From Denitromonas halophila (GTDB taxonomy: Bacteria; Pseudomonadota; Gammaproteobacteria; Burkholderiales; Rhodocyclaceae): a DNA stretch of 57,545 nt. Under the pieces are notes generated by a model. The model was not told where the DNA came from. It did not search any database and saw nothing but the letters and a program-made list of their open reading frames with translations. This document shows positions 54,614 to 57,545 of this stretch, piece after piece. The stretch lies in NCBI RefSeq assembly GCF_007625155.1, contig NZ_VMNK01000008.1, positions 1 to 57,545 of the forward strand, given 5' to 3'. Each line of letters opens with the position of its first letter. The stretch's first letter is position 1. The position numbers were made by a program, and so were the translations under genes.

Positions 54614-56353
54614 TCAGCGCCGGTGGCGTCCGCCAATGAGCTGGACGATGTCGTAGAACAGTTCGTTGTCGAGCGCCTGGCTCATGTCGGTGGCGAGGCA
54701 ACGGCGGTAGAAGGGGCTCAGGTCGAGGCCGGCGCCAAGGCCGAGGATCTCCACCGCGCCCTGCGCCTCGCGCCGCGCCACCACATCCTTGAGGTGGTTG
54801 TCGAGGTAGAAGTCGTCGTTGGCGCGGCCGGTGGCGCTGTCGGCGGGGCAGCCATCGGAGATCACGATCAGGATCCGCCGTTCTTCGCTGCGCGCCAGCA
54901 GGCGGTTGCAGGCCCAGTCCACCGCTTCGCCGTCGATGCCTTCGCGAAACAGGTCGGGCTTGAGCAAGGCCATCATGTCGATGCGGGCGCGGCGCCAGTT
55001 GCGGTCGGCCTCTTTGAACACCATGTGAGTGACTTCGTTGAGCCGCCCCGGATGCGCCGGCTTGCCATGCGCCATCCATTCCTTGACCGCCCGGCCGCCG
55101 TTCCAGCCGCCGGTGGTGAAGCCGAGCATCTCGGTGGTGACGCCCACCATCTCAAGCGCGCGGATGAGCAGGTCGACCATCATCGCCACCGGCTCAGAAT
55201 GCGTCTTCATCGAGCCGGAGCAATCGACCAGGAAGGTGACCACGCAATCGGCTTGCGGCTTGTACTGGTCTTGCCGGAACAGGCGGCGTTCGGCCGGCGA
55301 GCTGATGAGCTGCGACAAGCGGGCGCCGTCGATACGCCCTTCTTCCTGCCCGAACAGCCAGCCGTCGCGCTGCGGCTGGGCCAGGATGGCGCCGAGCATG
55401 CGCGCCAGGCGCGGCAGGTTGATGCCCTGCTCGGTGATGCGCTTGTCGACCCGCTCGCGGTACTCGCGCAGCAGCGCCTTGCGCACCAGCGTGCCGGCCG
55501 ACACCTCGGTGTCGAAGCGCGTGGTGTACACATGGTAGGCCTGTCTGGCGTCTTCAAACACCTTGCTGTCGCCGGTGGTGGCGGTGGCGATGGTGTTGCC
55601 GTCACCTTCATCCTGGTCGAAGTCGAGCAGCAGCGCGAAGCGGCTCTTGGCTTCGTCTTCTTCCTCGGGGTCGCGCTCGGCGTCGTCGCCACCGGCGTCG
55701 GCCCTGTCGGAGCGCATGGTCTCATCGACCACCCGCGCCACTTCCAGCGCATGCTTGGCAAACTCGGCCTGATTGTCGCGGTGTCGGCGCATGCCGGCCA
55801 GCGGCGTGCCAAGCACACCCGCCAGCGACACGCGCGTGCCTTCGATGTAGTCCTCGGTCTCTTCGAGCACCTGTCGCGCCATCAGGCGCGACCAGCTCAT
55901 CTGCGCCACGGTGTAGAGCAAGATGCCGAAGCGCCCTTCGGTCAGCCCCTCGCGGTAGAAGGTGCGCGACCAGTTTTCAAACCGGTGGTGCAGGTTGTCG
56001 GCCATGCCGGGCATGTCGATCGGCACATGGGTTTCAACGCGCAACTGCTCCAGCCACTCGAACACCAGCCGCTGCACCCCACCCGTCGGGCAGAGGCTGC
56101 GGTGCAATTCGGGGTCGGAATGCAACAGCCGCAAGGCCATGCCGTCGGCCGCGGCGCGGCAGTCTTCAAACGCGTCCTGATCGGAGTCGATGCGCAGATG
56201 CGGCGCATGCATGGGCAGCGGCCGCGCGCCCTGGTGCAGGCGCCGCCCCCGGTAATGCAGTTGGGCATCGCCGGTCAGCGCGCGCAAGGTAGCGGCGCAG
56301 AGCTCTTCGACTTTCTGCTGCCGCTTGGCCCGCTGCTGCGCGGTCGCTTGCAT
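54614..56353 (-). CDS. CobT-like VWA protein (cobaltochelatase subunit-type)
   Basis: A 579-residue protein with an N-terminal helical region, an acidic linker (DDAERDPEEEDEAKS near 228) and a C-terminal von Willebrand A domain. Its MIDAS motif DCSGSMKTHS is near residue 379. This is the layout of CobT, the regulatory subunit of aerobic cobaltochelatase, and of related metal- or cofactor-inserting VWA partners of MoxR-type ATPases. Its start overlaps the stop of the AAA+ gene by one base (TAATG). The N-terminal half looks like CobT_C-free homologues, so a chelatase role beyond cobalamin is possible. Confidence 0.85.
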   Translation of the reverse strand: MQATAQQRAKRQQKVEELCAATLRALTGDAQLHYRGRRLHQGARPLPMHAPHLRIDSDQDAFEDCRAAADGMALRLLHSDPELHRSLCPTGGVQRLVFEWLEQLRVETHVPIDMPGMADNLHHRFENWSRTFYREGLTEGRFGILLYTVAQMSWSRLMARQVLEETEDYIEGTRVSLAGVLGTPLAGMRRHRDNQAEFAKHALEVARVVDETMRSDRADAGGDDAERDPEEEDEAKSRFALLLDFDQDEGDGNTIATATTGDSKVFEDARQAYHVYTTRFDTEVSAGTLVRKALLREYRERVDKRITEQGINLPRLARMLGAILAQPQRDGWLFGQEEGRIDGARLSQLISSPAERRLFRQDQYKPQADCVVTFLVDCSGSMKTHSEPVAMMVDLLIRALEMVGVTTEMLGFTTGGWNGGRAVKEWMAHGKPAHPGRLNEVTHMVFKEADRNWRRARIDMMALLKPDLFREGIDGEAVDWACNRLLARSEERRILIVISDGCPADSATGRANDDFYLDNHLKDVVARREAQGAVEILGLGAGLDLSPFYRRCLATDMSQALDNELFYDIVQLIGGRHRR

Positions 56354-57342
56354 TACGACTGCGCCTCGCGCATCCACGACTCGTCCAGCTCTTCGCCAAA
56401 GCAGCGCTGGTAATACTCGGCCACGATCGGGCGCTCGGCTTCATCGCACTTGTTTAGGAAGGACAGGCGGAAGGCCAGCGGCGGATTGCGGAATATCTCG
56501 CAGTTCTCGGCCCAGGTGATCACCGTGCGCGGCGACATCAGCGTGGACAGATCGCCCGCAGCAAAGCCTTTGCGAGTGAGGTCGGCCACCTGCACCATCT
56601 GCGCGATCAGCTTGCGGCCCTTGTCGTAGTTCTTGGCCGGCACGCGGGCCAGCACGATGGCGACCTCTTCGTCATGCGGCAGGTAGTTGAGCGTGGCAAC
56701 GATGTTCCAGCGGTCGATCTGCGCATGGTTGAGCACTTGCGTGCCGTGGTACATGCCCGACAGATTGCCCAGGCCAACCGTGTTGGACGTGGCGAACAGG
56801 CGGAAGTACGGGTGCGGGCGAATCACGCGGTTCTGGTCGAGCAGAGTGAACTTGCCGTCGCGCTCGAGAATGCGCTGGATGACGAACATCACGTCCGGCC
56901 GGCCGGCATCGTATTCGTCAAAGATCATCGCCACCGGGCGTTGCAGCGCCCAGGGCACGATGCCTTCCTGAAACTCGGTTACCTGCAGGCCGTCGCGCAC
57001 GACAATGGTGTCCTTGCCAACCAGATCGAGCCGGCTGATGTGGCCGTCGAGGTTCACGCGCACGCAAGGCCAGTTGAGCCGCGCGGCGACCTGCTCGATA
57101 TGCGTGGATTTGCCGGTGCCGTGCAGGCCTTGCACCATCACCCGGCGGTCGCGGGTGAAGCCGGCCAGAATCGCCAGCGTCACATCGGGGTTGAAACGAT
57201 AGGCGTCGTCGACTTCCGGCACATGGTCGTCGCGCTCGCTGAACGCCGGCACCATCAGGTCGGAATCGATACCAAACACGCTGCGCACGGACACTTGCTT
57301 GTCCGGCGCGGTGATCACATTGTCTGCCACGGGCTTCTCCAT
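56353..57342 (-). CDS. CobS-like AAA+ ATPase
   Basis: A 329-residue AAA+ ATPase of the CobS/MoxR group. Walker A is GLHGTGKST near residue 72, Walker B is MIFDEYDAG near 139, and the sensor region is LFATSNTVG near 182. CobS and CobT form the ATPase ring that drives CobN, the cobalt-inserting subunit. No CobN is in the window, so this pair may serve a different metalloprotein or cofactor. ATG 57342 is chosen over 57366; neither has a strong ribosome site. It follows a probable IclR gene by 69 bp. Confidence 0.88.
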   Translation of the reverse strand: MEKPVADNVITAPDKQVSVRSVFGIDSDLMVPAFSERDDHVPEVDDAYRFNPDVTLAILAGFTRDRRVMVQGLHGTGKSTHIEQVAARLNWPCVRVNLDGHISRLDLVGKDTIVVRDGLQVTEFQEGIVPWALQRPVAMIFDEYDAGRPDVMFVIQRILERDGKFTLLDQNRVIRPHPYFRLFATSNTVGLGNLSGMYHGTQVLNHAQIDRWNIVATLNYLPHDEEVAIVLARVPAKNYDKGRKLIAQMVQVADLTRKGFAAGDLSTLMSPRTVITWAENCEIFRNPPLAFRLSFLNKCDEAERPIVAEYYQRCFGEELDESWMREAQS

Positions 57343-57411
57343 GTCGGGTTGCGCGCCGCGGGTCATTGCCCACGGCGTCGGTTTTCACCCAAACAGGAGA
57401 CCTCCCCCCGC

Positions 57412-57545
57412 TCAGGCGCTGTGCTGCAATTCGTTCTCTGCCTGCGTCTCGATGTCGGCGAGGGCCTTGGCGGCTTTCTTGAGCGCCGGCAGTAGCGTGA
57501 GCACCTTGTCGTGGTTGAGCCGCATGATCGGCGCCTGAATGGCGA
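57412..57545 (-). CDS. Probable IclR-family regulator, C-terminal end (partial)
   Basis: The last 44 codons of a frame entering from the right edge, stop TGA at 57412-57414. The sequence AIQAPIMRLNHDKV followed by LLPALKKAAKALADIE matches the final beta strand and helix of IclR effector domains, as in the intact IclR at 4112. It is in the same direction and 69 bp from the CobS-like gene, so it may lead and control the operon. Only the tail is visible. Confidence 0.55.
   Translation of the reverse strand, partial: AIQAPIMRLNHDKVLTLLPALKKAAKALADIETQAENELQHSA

Overview
This 57.5 kb window is a GC-rich, gene-dense bacterial chromosome segment. The gene set fits a metabolically versatile betaproteobacterium, most likely of the Rhodocyclales/Zoogloeaceae type (Azoarcus, Thauera, Aromatoleum relatives). 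The evidence is the xsc-pta sulfonate module, a TRAP transporter, TyrR-type sigma-54 control, SulP plus tandem UspA, and REP/RAYT elements. The lineage is an inference from content and base composition. No rRNA, tRNA, CRISPR array or phage structural gene was seen.

Layout. 1-4.1 kb: the end of xsc, an intrinsic terminator, pta, a TauE/SafE-type exporter and a chemoreceptor, together the last steps of taurine/sulfonate use. 4.1-10 kb: an IclR regulator divergent from a GMC oxidoreductase and a DctPQM TRAP transporter. 10-17.5 kb: a LysR/SGNH-hydrolase divergent pair with TGTGAATT palindromes, a truncated old-yellow-enzyme fragment, AraC, an SBF-type transporter, aquaporin, a haloacid dehalogenase and an AT-richer orphan lipoprotein. 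17.6-22.3 kb: a minus-strand acyl-CoA operon (RpiR regulator, enoyl-CoA hydratase, ADP-forming acyl-CoA synthetase, second hydratase). 22.6-27.6 kb: the dadA-ridA-agcS operon for D-amino acid/alanine use, divergent from a TyrR-like sigma-54 activator. A near-consensus -24/-12 promoter and two 18-bp TyrR-box-like operators lie between them.

27.87-29.33 kb: an AT-richer KAP P-loop NTPase packaged as a textbook integron gene cassette. A core site lies 15 bp before the start codon, and an 87-bp attC follows the stop codon. There is no integrase in the window. 29.3-32 kb: transposon and REP debris, a cupin, a gamma-glutamylcyclotransferase whose stop codon lies inside a REP, a RAYT transposase between two REPs, and a DUF2502-like secreted protein. 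32-38.7 kb: LysR/glyA-sdaA (glycine to serine to pyruvate), an ABC exporter and a diguanylate cyclase. 38.9-42 kb: a thioredoxin-like and an Fe-S protein gene pair, then a NarX-type two-component system. 42.2-45.1 kb: an ExbB-like/DUF2149 (ExbD-like) pair sandwiched by Sel1-repeat secreted proteins, plus a cupin. 45-50.3 kb: a Cys-rich secreted protein, a flavin reductase, a winged-helix/TPR regulator divergent from an NmrA-like reductase, an AhpD-like protein and a cupin, then remnants of a D-amino-acid oxidase-type gene and an Asp/Glu racemase-type gene. 50.3-52.7 kb: SulP transporter plus tandem UspA.

53.5-57.5 kb: a tightly coupled minus-strand operon led by the end of a probable IclR regulator. 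It runs AAA+ ATPase (CobS-like), VWA protein (CobT-like), cupin, and two tandem Lin0512-family proteins. A CobS/CobT-type chelatase pair with no CobN here, joined to uncharacterised Lin0512 proteins, is the best candidate for an undescribed system. The KAP integron cassette is the second.
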